A stretch of 64,000 bases of DNA, from positions 28,404,210 through 28,468,209 of the forward strand of contig CM046340.1 in NCBI GenBank assembly GCA_025403435.1. Direction: 5' to 3'. The stretch is from Artocarpus heterophyllus. Taxonomy: Eukaryota > Streptophyta > Magnoliopsida > Rosales > Moraceae. The notes beneath the pieces were generated by a model that saw only the letters and a list, made by a program, of their open reading frames with translations, was not told the origin of the DNA and ran no database searches. Shown one piece after another: positions 10,641 to 23,100 of this stretch (position 1 is its first letter; each line of letters starts with the position of its first letter). A program made the translations under genes and the position numbers.

Positions 10641-11140
10641 TAACTAAACAAGTTTCAATAGCTAGAAGATCACGCTTAGCTTTTCGGGAAAGGAAGTCCT
10701 TGCGATTCTTCTTTATGTGCCCAACCTTCCCACAGAAAAAGCACTTCAGCTTCTTTGGGTTCTTCTTTTTCTTCTTCTTACTCTTGCCATTTGTAGGAAT
10801 CAAAGACTTCCCATTCTTAGCCTTCTATTTCCTTCCATTCCCTGAATTAGAATTGGAACCCGATGTAGCTACCAATTTAGCCTCGCCGCATGTAGGAGTT
10901 TTCGTGATCCAATTTTCAAACTCTTATAACTACTTCTTCAGCTCCGCTAAGGTTATATCCTATCTATTGCTCAAATTGTATAAAGTTCTAAAAGGGATGG
11001 ACTCCTTTGATAGAGTCTAAAAACCTATAGTCATCTGTGACTGGGCATCAATATCAGCTCCATGGGTTTGTGTCTCAGCAAGGTAACCCATGACCAACAT
11101 CATATGCTACTTCATAGGAGTCCACGATCTTTGTTTTCCA
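10641..11140 (-). pseudogene. gag: copia-1 gag C-terminal half, old copy
   Basis: Minus strand. A lysine-rich linker (KSKKKKKKNPKKLK) precedes the nucleocapsid knuckle CFFCGKVGHIKKNR, in which the last cysteine of CX2CX4HX4C is changed to arginine. Upstream, 10,890-11,110 aligns with the Gag segment that reads EAQTNAADIDAETQ in copy B. Similarity to copia-1 gag stops at about 11,138, after a match to CTTTGT, and gypsy gag follows. The N-terminal gag, leader and 5' LTR of this copy are therefore gone. Confidence 0.82.
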
Positions 11141-11460
11141 ACAGATTGGAACCTTCGATATCAATAGGCTTAATACGCTTCCATTTGACCAATAAAGGCA
11201 CTTGAGACATTGGTATTGTAGCTGCTTCCGCTACAAGGCCTAGGGCTTCTCTTAGTTTACTGCCCAAGTGCAGTTGATGTATTTTCGTTTTGACTTTTCC
11301 CTTCATGGCCATTGGTTCTGAGCTCCTCTATTTCTTTTTGCTGATTTTCAAGCTACGTTTACAGGTCAGCAATAATATCAACCAAGTTGGCATTGGTTGA
11401 AATACCAATTTTGGCTACAGCATCTCGGCAAGGTCTACCTCTCTTGCTTTGGTCGTTCAT
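11141..11460 (-). pseudogene. gag: Ty3/gypsy gag N-terminus (G1)
   Basis: On the minus strand the frame opens at ATG 11,458 (MNDQSKRGRPCRDAV), followed by a heptad-like coiled stretch with QQKEIEELRTN. This is the usual make-up of plant gypsy Gag N-termini: a basic start, then a short coiled coil. An in-frame stop follows ADL, and a later reading frame (11,112-11,312) continues to the join with copia gag. It belongs with the RT fragment at 774-1082 by orientation and by the flanking LTR-like DNA, but the protease and RT N-terminus between them are absent. Assignment to gypsy rests on these motifs and context. Confidence 0.6.
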
Positions 11461-11900
11461 GTTGCTTCCTACTGGTACATCATAGATTAGGGAGTTAGGG
11501 ACATGATCCTGACTTAGAATGGAAATAGTGTCTCACTAATACATATGTATATTTAATACATAAGATGTCCATCGACATCCAAATATTAAACCTACTTACT
11601 TGTAGGATTTAGGGAAAACATGTGGTGATGTGCATTAGAAACAAAAACCGTTTATGGACATCACAAGAGTCATTAATTTTCATCCTTATCTGTTAAATAT
11701 TCAATAAGAAAACCTAAACTTATAAGCATTATCTAATTATTTACCCAGGATTTTTGGTCTAAACTTTTTTAATTAATATCCCTATAGGAACATAAGAATT
11801 AAAACTCTAATTCACTTTAAAATACTTAGATTATTTCTAAATATATACTATTATCATATCACATGATCGCAACTTTCAAAAAGAATCAATACTTACCTTA
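11461..11900 (-). other. G1 leader region (no gene)
   Basis: AT-rich DNA between the gypsy gag start and the LTR-like block. A clean PBS cannot be identified, so the LTR edge is uncertain. No coding signal is seen. Confidence 0.4.
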
Positions 11901-14530
11901 AACTAGTTTCCTCCTTGGTTAGCTTATTGAATACTCAAGGTATTCAGCTAACCGACTACTTATAGAAATAGTTAGTCTTAACATAATAGATGTGTAGCAT
12001 GAAATCAAATTACAATACATAAATTACTACAAACCAAAGTTCAACTATCTAATAACATAACATCGAGTTCATGGGAGTAATAACAATGTAATAATTAAAT
12101 GAGCCTCATAATATGCAGAATTATTGTTTAACAAAGTGTTATTATTATTTTATTTCATATCGTGACTTCGTAATCCAACACCACATTCCTTGCACACATA
12201 TCTATCCATCCATCTTCCATCTATACCTGTAGCCTTACCCTAATCTGCAACATGATTTAACTTAAATAAGCACTAAACTTAGTAAGTACATATGACATCT
12301 CACAAAATATTATAAAAACTTTAAACATAACTGAGTCATTGAATCTTTGACGTAATCATTATAGTACATAAAGCACACTTTGTTTGAACATATCTTTTAC
12401 TTTTCCTTTTTTGATGTTAAAACCATTCCATTTGTTCCTTAGAGCCCTAGCATTGCACCATTAACATCATTATGGTGCGCCATCACGAGAAGAGAGGGGT
12501 AACTAATCCCAAAACAAACATGCCAACTCCACTTTGGGGGACAGTCTACATTGGGGGATAGCCACCTTGGGGACAAACATCATCATTGGGTGTGCAATGC
12601 CCCTTAATTATATGATGCATATATATATATATATATATATATTCGAGAAAATGTCTTATGCATCATAAAATAAATGTTGAAAGCATTTGTAAAAAGTCAT
12701 TATTCAAAATCATCGTAAAATGGATCTTTTGAAAGAGAAAGGTATAAGCATTGATAACATAATAACACATAATAATTTTCAAAACTTTTCATAATCTTTT
12801 ATCATAATGCAAGTAAGAATGTACTTACTTGACTTGTAGCAAATTTACTTAACCACTTGTAAGTGGATGGTTCTTTTCTACTTTCAATGACTTAAGTGCC
12901 TCAAACATCTTTAATATAATAACATGGTGATAAAAGAAACATTCTTGGTGTGAGAACATGCTCCACACATCACATTCATCATCATGGCAACAAACAATAC
13001 CATACTTAATCACTTAGAATAGCTTATACAACTACGACATTCTAGGCTGATTCAAAATTTCAATCTGGCAATCATTACTCCATGATTTTTCAGAAATCAT
13101 ATAAAATTCCAATGACTCTGAAATTTTCATATAATATTCTTAACATCTATAACTACCACCAAATTCAATTTCATAACTTTTCGATTGTTATAAGTACTAT
13201 TTTTATATTTTTCAATTCACTGTACCACTTTTAGAAAATCAACACAGGTAGCCAGTAATAATTGAATTTTTAAAAATCATACAAAATTCAAACAAATCTG
13301 AAATTTTTATCAAGAATTCATAGTTGCTAGAAATATAACATGGGCAGTAAATAATAAATGAATTTTATAAAAATCATCAAAATTCTAATAGCTTTGAAAT
13401 TTTGACAAGATATATAGACATCCAAATATATAAGAAGAATTAATTTCGTCAAGTTTGAGCCATTATAAGCATTTCTTTTACATTTTAGAAGTCGCAAAAA
13501 CAATCTGTCACTATAAAAAAACTACGGGTAGTCAATGATCGAGAAATTTTCTAAACTCACAAAAAATTCCAATTGATCTGAAATTTTAATATAACATTCC
13601 TAACATCTACTTAGAGCATTAGATTTATTTTTATCATGTTTGGATCAATCTAAATATTTTTCTAATATCCTAACATTTACAAAATATTGTTGAAAAATAG
13701 TTGACAAAACTAAGCAGTATATATTCCTTGATTTTTAACTAAACTTCTAGCATTTGCATGGAACTAAAAATTTTTAGACAAGAACTAGATGTATAAAAGA
13801 GCGTAAATAAATTTTTTCAACATTAAACACATCACATAATATCATCAAACTAATCATCACATTTAAAGGTAGTTTAAGAGTTATAAGAAACAACATTTAG
13901 TATAAATTCTCAAATAAATAAAAAATAGTGTATTTGAATGTAAAATTTCTATGAGAGATGTCTAACTTAAATGAACATTGCATAAAAAAAATTTCTTAAA
14001 TCTTATTTCTATTCTTCTCAAAAAATCCTATAGTGTAGACTTTCTGCCTAAAAAGGGATTAGGAATAATAATCATTAAAGAGATTGTTTCTTAAACAAAA
14101 TTAAACATTAACCCACACAAAATCATACCCACATATACCATAATATCATAGTAAAATTTTTGCATGAAAATAAATAGAAAAACCAACCTCAAAATGCAGT
14201 TGAAACTCCATTTTGACTCTAACGATGGTTTCGTCGAACACACTGTAACTTATCCGTTTAGCTTCCGGTTTTAGAAAATGCTTTATTGTTGACTTGGGAA
14301 ATATTTGTGAGTGTTGAGGGTGGAGTTTAGAGGCTTAAAGTTCTTAGTTGTGATGTGTGTCATATAATGTCGTGTGCTTGTGTGCCTCGAGTTGTGAATG
14401 CCTCGACATGATGAAATGAAAGGGGAAACGAGAGAGAGAGAGACAGAAGAGAAGCATGTTGAAGCAACAAGGAGTCGTGTCCATAATGTCGCCCTGTTGC
14501 AAAAGAGAATGTAGCCAAGAGAAAGTGATG
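11900..14530 (-). repeat. G1 gypsy 5' LTR-like block (right copy)
   Basis: The right part (13,780-14,527) duplicates 1-735. The left part has the same organisation as the G2 LTR at 26,096-27,662: a stretch ending near a ..CTCAGTAGG-like motif, a block with GGGG and TTGGGG around 12,485-12,580, then motif repeats and a GA-rich end. Four degenerate copies of an AAATCATACAAAATTCCAA..TCTGAAATTTT unit lie at about 13,090, 13,265, 13,362 and 13,550. The left boundary is approximate. Confidence 0.55.
12619..12642. repeat. (AT)12 microsatellite
   Basis: An uninterrupted AT dinucleotide run of about 12 units inside the G1 LTR-like block. Confidence 0.95.
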
Positions 14531-15950
14531 TGAAGTGGTCATGTCGAACGTGGATGGTACGGCTTCTAATGGGTCCTGTTAGATGATAACGTAGGCAAGG
14601 AAGAAAAACAAAAGTTGTTCATATGTTTTTATGCATGATGGGTTGTGGTCTTGCATCACTCTTAGCTATAAAGGAACTAGTTACAAAGAAAGAGATGATG
14701 GCGCAAAGATGGGCGTGCATGGGAGTTGTTGAAAGTGGATGAATATAATCATAGCACCCACGTTGGTTTTTTTAAAAAATGCTCTCCAATCACTAAAATA
14801 ATCATCTAGATAAATTTAAAGGAGATTCTCAATGATTTTGGACATGAAAAGCTAAAGAAAATGTATTACAAATGGATTTGGAATCAATAGAATGCTCTGT
14901 GCAAATGCTCGGACAAGTGGTTGATGATTGGCCAAACAACAAGTCATTTGGCCTATTATTTTTTTGTCTTCAGCTCCCTAAAATGACATGTCATTTTGTG
15001 GTATCAACTCCCAAAGTACATGAGACTTGTTTTTTTTTAACAAATATCAGAAAATAAGGACATAATTTCAAAAATTAATTTCATAATCATAAATATCATA
15101 CTAAAAATATCACACAAAATGTACTTCTAAGTCATAATTTCATTCATATTGTTGCATAAAATCGTTAAACCTTACATATCATCAGTCAAAGAAAATGGCA
15201 GGCAATATAGAGAAAGAGATACAATTTTTTGTTTTTTGATTTAATTTTTTTGAGTACATTTTTGTTGTTTTTATTTTAACAATTTTAAAATTTTATATCT
15301 ATTTTTTTCTCCAAAAATATCTTTGTTATCCTTTTTCAAATTTTTATAAATTATTATAATTTTTGAACTTCTTTGAAAAAAATTGTGTTTAGATGATAAT
15401 TAACTATATGAGTAATATTTAGCTAGTCTTACAATACTCAAAAATATTAATTTATAAAAGATCATATTTTAATTTCTTGAAAAATGAGAAAAAATAAGAA
15501 AATTCTTTTAAGAGATGAAAATTAGAGTCAAAATTGTGTAAAAATCATTTAAACTCATTTTTTCATCCACAATTATGGTAAAAATGTAATTTCAAATAAC
15601 ATCTACTGATCAAAAAAAATTATGCGTAGATAGGTATTTTTAACATTTTAAATAAATTTAACAGTAAACTTTTTGTTAATTTCGATGGTCAATGAACAAA
15701 GGGCTTGTCTCTGTATTTGTTTTTTCTAAAAAGTTAAAAAGTGTTGATATAATTAGTTTTAGCTAAAGAGGTGTCTCCCTTATTTTTATAAAACACAAAA
15801 AGTGTCTGTGTAATTTATCATTAAAAAAAGGTTTGAAGATAAACATTTGACAATGTCATTGTGAGAGTTCAATTATTTGTGATACTTGAAAAGGGAAAAA
15901 GCTATTTTAATGTGAAAAAGGAAAGACTTTGAGAAGGTTAAATTTATGTC
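14531..15950. other. AT-rich spacer without recognisable genes
   Basis: This holds T- and A-runs and short open frames with no similarity I can name. It is the target region into which copy B inserted; the same spacer resumes at 25,591. Confidence 0.6.
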
Positions 15951-15955
15951 TAGAC
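15951..15955. other. Target-site duplication TAGAC (left) of copy B
   Basis: TAGAC immediately precedes the LTR at 15,956 and recurs at 25,586-25,590 right after the far LTR. Confidence 0.93.
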
Positions 15956-17942
15956 TGTTGGAAAAATACTAGCGCAACGGAATTAAAAATTTTTTTTCCA
16001 TCAGAGTAATTTCCAAAACACAAGTTTGACATGCTATATGCATAAATTAACCAGATCTTACTAACCTTTTTATGCTAAAGAACCTCCACAATCTGTGAAG
16101 AGAAATAACATTCCAGAAGAGCCTCAACCAACTGGTCTTCTTTGCTATTCTCTATCCACGATTGGAGTGAGTGTGGACTCACACGTACAGCTCCTCCACC
16201 GGTGACTCTCTTTTCAACCAATCAAGAGAACCCAAAGCAAGTGTTCGTGATTTGTGAACAAAAGCTCTCAGGGAGTTTTTAGATTCTCACTAGTAGAGTA
16301 TCTCTCTTAATCTCTCAATTGATCTAAGTAACTTGTGAGAATCACTCCCTATTTATATAGGTTGGTCCTAGGGTCAGTCCTCATCAGATTAGGTCTCAAA
16401 ATTCAGATCATAATCAAATTCGGATCAATATCTGATAAGATCCACGTGGATACGCGTGATCTAATCCTTCGTTGATCGACAAGCCGAACACATCCATTGG
16501 CAGGCCGAACTGCCGAAAAAAATATTGCGAATCTTTTATTTTCCACCCTGAGATTTTATAGGATAAAGTCTCAGTTTTAATTCAAATAACCCAATAGAGA
16601 AGTTATCTGATCAAAACAACTTTATCTAGATAATCTCTAAGAAAATAAATCAATTCTCAATAATTCTACAAGTTTATCTTGATCTAATTTATCCAAAATT
16701 AAATCAACCGATAAGCAGACAAGAATTATTCAATCCCAATAATTCAACAAGTTTATCTTGAATTAATTTATTACAATATTAATTCAACAGATAAACAAAC
16801 ATGAATTATTTAATTCTTCTAAATTTTAACCAATCTGATAAATCTAACACAAGTCACCAATTATTGGAAAAGTACGTCGTGTCGTTACAGGATGTTGTGA
16901 GCTAGCAAAGGGGACCAAATGGACCTATATAGTTCAAGCTCCCGATAATTATGAAACCCAATATCCCAGATATACATTTCATAATTATCAACTCCAACGC
17001 TACTCCACTAAAAGCTTGGAGTTGTACTCTCGAACTACATAGAATTACGAAGCCCGTATAGCTAAGTCTCCATGACATATCATAGTGTATCGTATCCCCA
17101 TATGATAATCCATAATCAGCTTCAGGACAAGTTCTGTCTTACCGTTCCGTTTATTTTTATCTTACGTTCCATTATCTCACCATTAGAAAACTTACCATCC
17201 AAAGACAGTGTACCATTCGGTTACACCTATGTATCCAAATGGTTGAGCACTCCAGTTTTCTAATTATAGGATAACGAATACAAGAGGATTCATTACTTCT
17301 AAAGAGGAGCTATAGTTTCCATATCTATGAATAACAAGTCTACGCCATCAAGAGTCATGCCTCCAACGTACCGGCATGCATACCACTATTAAGATGTGGG
17401 TGTCACCCCTTGGTACATCAAAAGACACAAGTCAAGACAACGGCCTCACTATTCATCTTAGGATTAAGATACAACACAAATGATTGTCTAAAGTGAATCG
17501 ATTTGCCAAGACAGAATAATTAATCCAAATCAATTCACTTTAAGTCCCGATCCAACACATCGTGACTTATGACAACATGCCATTGTTTCTATTCACGGAG
17601 TCCACCTCTGATGGTCAAGACAAACCATCTCCCAAAAGGGATATAAACAACATAACAATCTTTGCATGAATAAAGCGCCCAACTTTATTCCCTCGATTGC
17701 GGATCGTATGATTTAGACCATCACTTTAAGAATCGTGTCTTCCGCATAATCCGCCCATCATATGCCTAATTCTTAAGGTTTAGACCGACAGTCTCAGGCT
17801 ATTGTTTGCTTAACATACATTCAACAAATATGAACGTAAAGAGGACAAGATTTGGTATATAAATAATGAATAAATTCTTTGTTGATAAAAATGTCTCCAA
17901 AAACTTATTACATTTTTACTCCTTAGGGCATATTGTCTAACA
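15956..17942 (-). repeat. copia-1 3' LTR of copy B
   Basis: Bounded by TGTTGGAAAA and TTGTCTAACA and adjoining the PPT at its right. The minus-strand TATA sequence is at 16,352-16,359 (TATATAAA). A decayed CGGCAGGCCG array lies near 16,475-16,512. Confidence 0.95.
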
Positions 17943-17954
17943 ATCTCCCACTTG
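17943..17954 (-). other. Polypurine tract of copy B
   Basis: CAAGTGGGAGAT on the minus strand directly abuts the 3' LTR. It is the plus-strand DNA synthesis primer site and is identical to A1 at 36,817-36,828. Confidence 0.93.
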
Positions 17955-17965
17955 AACTAAGCGAG

Positions 17966-18700
17966 TCAATATGACAAATTTTGCATCCCCATAGCTTCCA
18001 CATGCCTCTCGAAGACTCTCCCAGTAAGTGTCTTTATAAATGGATCAGCTAAATTGTCCTCTGACGTGATCTTGCACACCGTGACATGCCCGCCCTCAAC
18101 GAAGTCCTTTATCACATGATACTTCTGATCAATATGCTTACTCTTCTTATGAAATCTTGGTTCCTTAGCACTAGCTACCTGCCGCACTGTTATCACAGTA
18201 TAGTGATACCGCTTTATTCATACAAGGAGCTACCTCAAGATCCCCAAGGAACTTGTGGAGCCACATTGCTTCTTTCGAAGCATCACTAGCCACCACATAC
18301 TCGGCCTCCATCGTTGAATCCGAAGTGCAATCTTGCTTAACACTTCTCCAACTGATGGCACCGCCTTCCAGAGTAAACACAAATCCCGAAGTTGATTTCC
18401 TAGAATCCAGACGGGATTGAAAATCCGAGTCAGTAAATCTTAGAGGAGTCAGGTCCTCACCCGAATATATAAGCATAAACCCTCGAGTCCTTCTCAGGTG
18501 CTTGAAAATATGCTTTACTGCAACCCAATGGTTCGGTTCTGGATCCGCCTGAAATCGACTTACAATCCCGATCGCATAGCTAATATCCGGTCGTAGCGCA
18601 AAGCATGGCATACATGAGACTAGCCACTGTCGAAGCATAAGGCACCTTCTTCTATGTTCTCTTTCTTCATAAGACTTTGGAGATTCTTTCTTAAAAAGAG
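17966..18700 (-). pseudogene. pol: copia RNase H, copy B
   Basis: The minus-strand C-terminal domain of Pol, which degrades the RNA strand of the RNA-DNA hybrid. Visible motifs are FTDSDFQS (first aspartate), STSGFVFTLEGGAISW, STMEAEYV (glutamate), LYCDNSAA (second aspartate) and KHIDQKYHVIKDF. The three acidic residues are retained. The frame breaks just after CDNSAA and resumes at 18,196 for the last ~76 residues (EDNLADPF, VEAMGMQNL). The stop at 17,966 lies 11 bases before the PPT, as usual. Confidence 0.93.
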
Positions 18701-19480
18701 TAATTCCATACCTAGATGGTTGCCCACCTTTCTTGGAATCCTGCATTGCAAGCCTCCTGAGAATTTTATCTATGTAGCCGGCCTGGGACAAAGCTATCAT
18801 TTTGTTCTTTCTATCCCGAAAGATCTAGATACCGAGAACAAAATTAGCCTCACCTAAGTCCCTCATGTCAAACTGCTTGGTCAACCATAATTTGACCGAT
18901 GACAATGCCCCAACATCATTGCAAATTAGCAGAATGTCATCTACATAGAGCAATAGAAAAACCACCTTTCCATCCTTAATGTGTTTATAAACACTTGGTT
19001 CATCCACATTTTGTGAGAACCCATAAGTCTTGATCACCTGATCAAATCTTATGTTCCAAGAATGAGAAGCCTACTTAAGTCCATAAATTGACTTTAGCAG
19101 CTTACAAACCTTACCCTCTTGACCCGTGGCCTTGAACCTATCTCGGTTGTTCCATATAAATGGACACATCAAGATAGCCATTCAGAAAAGCCGTCTTGAC
19201 ATCCATCTGCCAAATCTCGTAGTCGAGAGCGGTAGCTATGGATAAGAGAATCCGGATGGACTTAAGCATGGCTATAGGTGAAAAGGTTTCCTCATAATGG
19301 ATTCCTTCCTTTTGCATATAACCCTTAGCTACTAGTCTAGCCTTAAAGGTTTCGACCTTTCCATCCACTCCTCTTTTCCTCTTGTAGATCCACTTACACC
19401 CTATGGGCTTTACCCCTTCGCGAAGATCCACAAGCTCCCAAACCTGATTAGTCTCCATAGACTTCATCTCAATGTTCATG
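18701..19480 (-). pseudogene. pol: copia reverse transcriptase, copy B
   Basis: Minus strand. 19,479-19,138 begins with [14 protein letters not shown], then [36 protein letters not shown] and [14 protein letters not shown] (first catalytic aspartate region). 19,037-18,825 has [17 protein letters not shown] with the YVDD active site. The stretch between is broken by frame changes around 19,040-19,137. It matches plant Ty1/copia RT (RVT_2) throughout. Confidence 0.93.
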
Positions 19481-19488
19481 GCCTCTGT

Positions 19489-20700
19489 CTAGAGTTTTGA
19501 AACAACATCCTCCATAGCTTCTGCGTAAGTATAAGGATCCCTGTCATGTTCATCTAGTTCAGCCAAAAATACCTCCCCATTGAACATATACCTCTCAGGT
19601 TGACGCCCGATCCTCCCACTACACCGAAGCCCCTGAGGTTGTTGTTCAGGTTTCTTTGGTTTTTCTACACCAATCGGAATGGTTTCATTTGGAACCTCCA
19701 GAGTGATCGGATCACTCCTTAACTCCTCAAGCACCACTTTGCCTCGAGGTTTAAAGTCGTCCATGTAACTCTCCTCAAGGAAAGTTGTATTCGTTGAAAC
19801 CACGACTTTATTTTCCTTTAGGTTATAAAAATAACCCCCTTTAGTCCCTTTTGGATATCCTATAAACATGCAAACTTCTGAACATGCTTCCAACTTATTC
19901 TGATCCTTAAACAGGACATGAGCCAAAGATCCCCATATGCGAATATGTTTTAAGGAAGTATTCCTACCCGTCCACAACTCGTGAGGAGTTTTAGGGACCG
20001 ATTTTGAAGGCACATTGTTCAAAAGATAACATGCGGTTTGTAGTGCATATCCCCAAAAGGATAAAGGCAATGATGAATAACTCATCATGGACCTAAGCAT
20101 GTCTAATAAAGTCCTATTTCTTCTCTCTACTATGCCATTCTACTGCAAAGTGCCTGGCACAATCAAATGGGATAAAATCTCATTCTCTAACAAGTGTTCC
20201 AAGAACTCATCAGAAAGGTATTCCCCACCTCGATCTGATCGAAGTGCCTTTATGGATCTACCCGATTGCTTTTCCACTTTAGCCCGAAACTCCCTAAACT
20301 TGTCAAAAGTTTCGCTTTTGTGGTGCATCAGGTACACATACCCATATCTTCAGTAATCGTCAATAAAAGTGACGAAGTACTCATACCCTCCTCATGCCCG
20401 GATGTTTATCGGTCTGTAAACATCACTATGCACAAGTTCTAGAACCCCTTCGGCCCTACTGCCCTTAAACCCGAATGGTCTTTTGGTCATTTTACCCTCT
20501 AAACAAGATTCACATTGAGGTATAGATTCCACCTTTAAGTGACTTAAAGGTCCATCCCTTACCAACCTTTGAATCCTATTCAGGTAAATATGACCAAGCC
20601 GTAAATGCCAAAGATAAGTCTTATTAGAGTGAGAAGTTTTAAGTCTTTTAGAGTTATTATCATTTATCTCAGCATTATGCAATAAGTCCATCTTAGGTTT
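19489..20700 (-). pseudogene. pol: copia integrase, copy B
   Basis: Minus strand. The HHCC zinc region has HLRLGHIYLNRIQ and CESCLEGKM. The core has LVHSDVYRP (first Asp; the usual Cys is Tyr), [15 protein letters not shown] (second Asp) and, after a Gln-to-stop change near 20,142, the NGIVERRN region with the catalytic Glu. The C-terminal half (20,100-19,489) includes [17 protein letters not shown] and [19 protein letters not shown] sequence. The enzyme inserts cDNA into chromosomes. This copy cannot make it because of the stop and frame breaks. Confidence 0.92.
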
Positions 20701-20989
20701 GATAAAATATAGATTATTTTGCATCCATCCAGAACAGATAAAAGATTTGTTTTTACGAATCACCACTTTATCATTAAAAGAAACCAAGTAGGAGTCTTTA
20801 AATAAACAAACTACAAAAATTAAATTCCTTTTAAATTTAGGAACATAAAAATAATCTTTCAAAAATAAATTCCTATAATTATCAAAATAAAGATGGACGT
20901 CACCCCCTACTTCCGCTGAGACCAAGGATCCATCGCCCATCCGAAGCGTGAAGTCCTCATGTAGCAGACTTCTTGTTTCTTTGAACCCC

Positions 20990-21060
20990 TGCAGAGAAAC
21001 ACAAACATGATTAGTTGCACTGGAATCTATGACCCATATGTCACTGGATTCCTCAACCAA
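20990..21060 (-). pseudogene. pol: copia protease motif, copy B
   Basis: Minus-strand frame VEESSDIWVIDSSATNHVC. The retroviral-type aspartic protease signature DSGA is DSSA here (21,007-21,033), a change expected to impair the active site. The domain sits between the zinc knuckle of gag and integrase, as in all copia elements. Confidence 0.88.
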
Positions 21061-21109
21061 ACAAGTTTTTAAATATAGAAGATCACATCTACCTCCTTTG
21101 GAAAGGAAG

Positions 21110-21924
21110 TCCTTTCAATGCTTCTTGATATGCCTAACCTTTCCATAGAAGAAGCACTTAAGCTTCTTCGGGTTCTTCTTCTTCTTCTTCTTCTTCTTCT
21201 TCTTGCCCTTGGTAGTAGCAAGAATAGAAGACTTCCCATTTTTAGTCCATTGCTTCTTTCCATTCCCAGAGTTAGGATTGGATCCAAAAGCAGCTACCAT
21301 GTTGGCCTCACCACCCGTAGGAGACTCCCTGATCAGCAGTTCAAACTCCTATAACTGTTTCATCAGTTCTGTTAAGGTCATATCCCGTCTATTGCTTAAA
21401 TTAAATGTAGCTTTAAACGGAATAAATTCCTTAGACAAAGTCTCAAAGACCATAGTCATCTGAGTTTCAGCATCGATGTCGGCTGCATTGGTTTGAGCCT
21501 CAGTGAGGTAACCTATGACCAACATCATGTGCTCCTTTATAGATGTCCCCGGCCTTTGTCTATAGTTTAGAAGTTTTTGAAGTGCCCTTTTCCGCTTTGT
21601 TATGGCTTGGCCTCCAAACATATCCTCAATATTATCTAAGATCTACTTCGCAGTCTTATAATCCTGATGTTGAGCCTGTAGCACGTTGTTCATGCTAGCC
21701 ATAACATAGCAGCGGGCCTGATCATTAGCATCTTTCCAGTGATCATACGCTTGGAATTGCTCATTACTTGAGTCTCCCGCAGGCTCGGGAGAACAAGGGT
21801 TTGTCAGTACATATTTCAGTTTCTCAAAGGATAGGACGATGTCCAGGCTTCGTTTCCAATCGTTATAATTCTCACCGGTTAATTGGTTTTTGTCAAGTAT
21901 CGATGATAAAGCGTTTTTAGACAT
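21110..21924 (-). pseudogene. gag: copia-1 gag, copy B
   Basis: The ATG at 21,924 starts MSKNALSSILDKNQLTG on the minus strand. In-frame stops occur after DYKTAK (21,643) and after ELMKQL (21,349). The nucleocapsid knuckle reads CFFYGKVRHIKKH then stop at 21,115-21,156, so two of its cysteines are lost (Cys to Tyr; last TGC to TGA). Upstream of it a GAA/TTC triplet run encodes about ten lysines. Gag would form the virus-like particle; this copy cannot. Confidence 0.93.
21173..21203. repeat. (TTC)10 microsatellite encoding poly-lysine in gag
   Basis: About ten TTC units (AAG codons on the minus strand). The homologous place in A1 (33,575-33,592) has about five. Confidence 0.9.
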
Positions 21925-22088
21925 TTTCAATCTGCAATAAAGAATCATATACCAAACATAAGCAAACATATATAATAATTTAGTAAGACAACACAATCAT
22001 GTAAAATTATACAAATGTGTTTATGTGTCAAAACCATGAAAATATCACAACCTTACAATGATAATTCCCAACTCAGAATTCAACAAGC

Positions 22089-22402
22089 TCCTAGGGGAGT
22101 AATGCCAAATTCAATCAGGAACACGGATCCCCTCCTGATTAATATATGCCATCCAAGACCCATATGATCTAGAATATATTAATAATCATTTCTTTGGCCA
22201 TTAATTTTGTTAATAGAGCTCCTAGGGGAGGTTAATAATAAAATTAACGTGAGTGTATAACCATCGTTTCAATATTTTATCCATGATTTATAATCACCAC
22301 CTAGGGGTGTGCAACCATAAATCATGCTAAAATACCTTATCCTCTTAAAGATCCAATCTAATACATGATAGAAATCCCTTCCTAGGGGTCGGGACCACCA
22401 TG
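22089..22402 (-). other. Leader hairpin chain with CCCCTAGG cores (B)
   Basis: Arms on the minus strand: ACATGGT/ATCATGT (one G-U pair), ATGATTTAT/ATAAATCAT (identical to A2), an AT-rich TTAATTTT stem (two mismatches), ATTAATATAT/ATATATTAAT (an A-U where A2 has G-U) and AATCAGGA/TCCTGATT (identical). CCTAGG occurs four times at corresponding places. Confidence 0.68.
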
Positions 22403-22889
22403 TTCTACCTATGGACCAACAATGGAGGCCATAGGTTCTCTCTTCAAAAATCTACTCCCACTCAATCTTTTGAAATCAAGGTTTTATTTTATGAATATGC
22501 ATGAACAATTTTAATATGAGCGGCACTCCCTATTCTATATGACATGTTATCAATATAAATGGCAAATCATATTATAATGCAGACAAGCAAAACAATCAAG
22601 CAAAGCTACAAGCAAAATAATAATAATAACCGTAATATTATGGCTCCACCCTAGAGAATAGAAAACTAAGATTACAAGAGAATAATCGAGACATATTATC
22701 GATTCTTCGTCCTTGAATCCTCAAGCTGTATCCTTCTTCATGTAATTTCATCTTCAAGTCTTCATTCCCGTATGAATTGAACACTTCATATTTCCGGTCA
22801 TATCCAAATTTAATGATTCTCAGAATTGTCCCAAAAATAAAATTAAAACTGCATTGAAAAAAAACTGCACCTTTTCTGAAAATTTTTCA

Positions 22890-23100
22890 GTTCTCGGTCG
22901 GCAGGCTGATCTGGGTGATCGGCCTTCCGGTCATGCTCCATCGGCCTGTCGACTAGGAAGATTGGCCTGCCGAACTGGAAGTTCGACCTACCAGCAGAGC
23001 CAGCCAATTTCTGCCCCACTGACGGCTTGCCGAACCACACGTCTGGTCTATAGATTTGTGACCATCGGCCTGCCGAACTGTGATGTTCGGCATGCCGACC
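22890..23100 (-). repeat. Dyad array in leader (B)
   Basis: Roughly eight units related to CGGCAGGCCG, with several CpG positions turned into TG or CA. Confidence 0.78.

Noticed and set aside
14360..14542. 60-residue serine-rich minus frame
   Set aside because: It reads through the GA-rich tract of a gypsy LTR; no homolog or splice context is seen.
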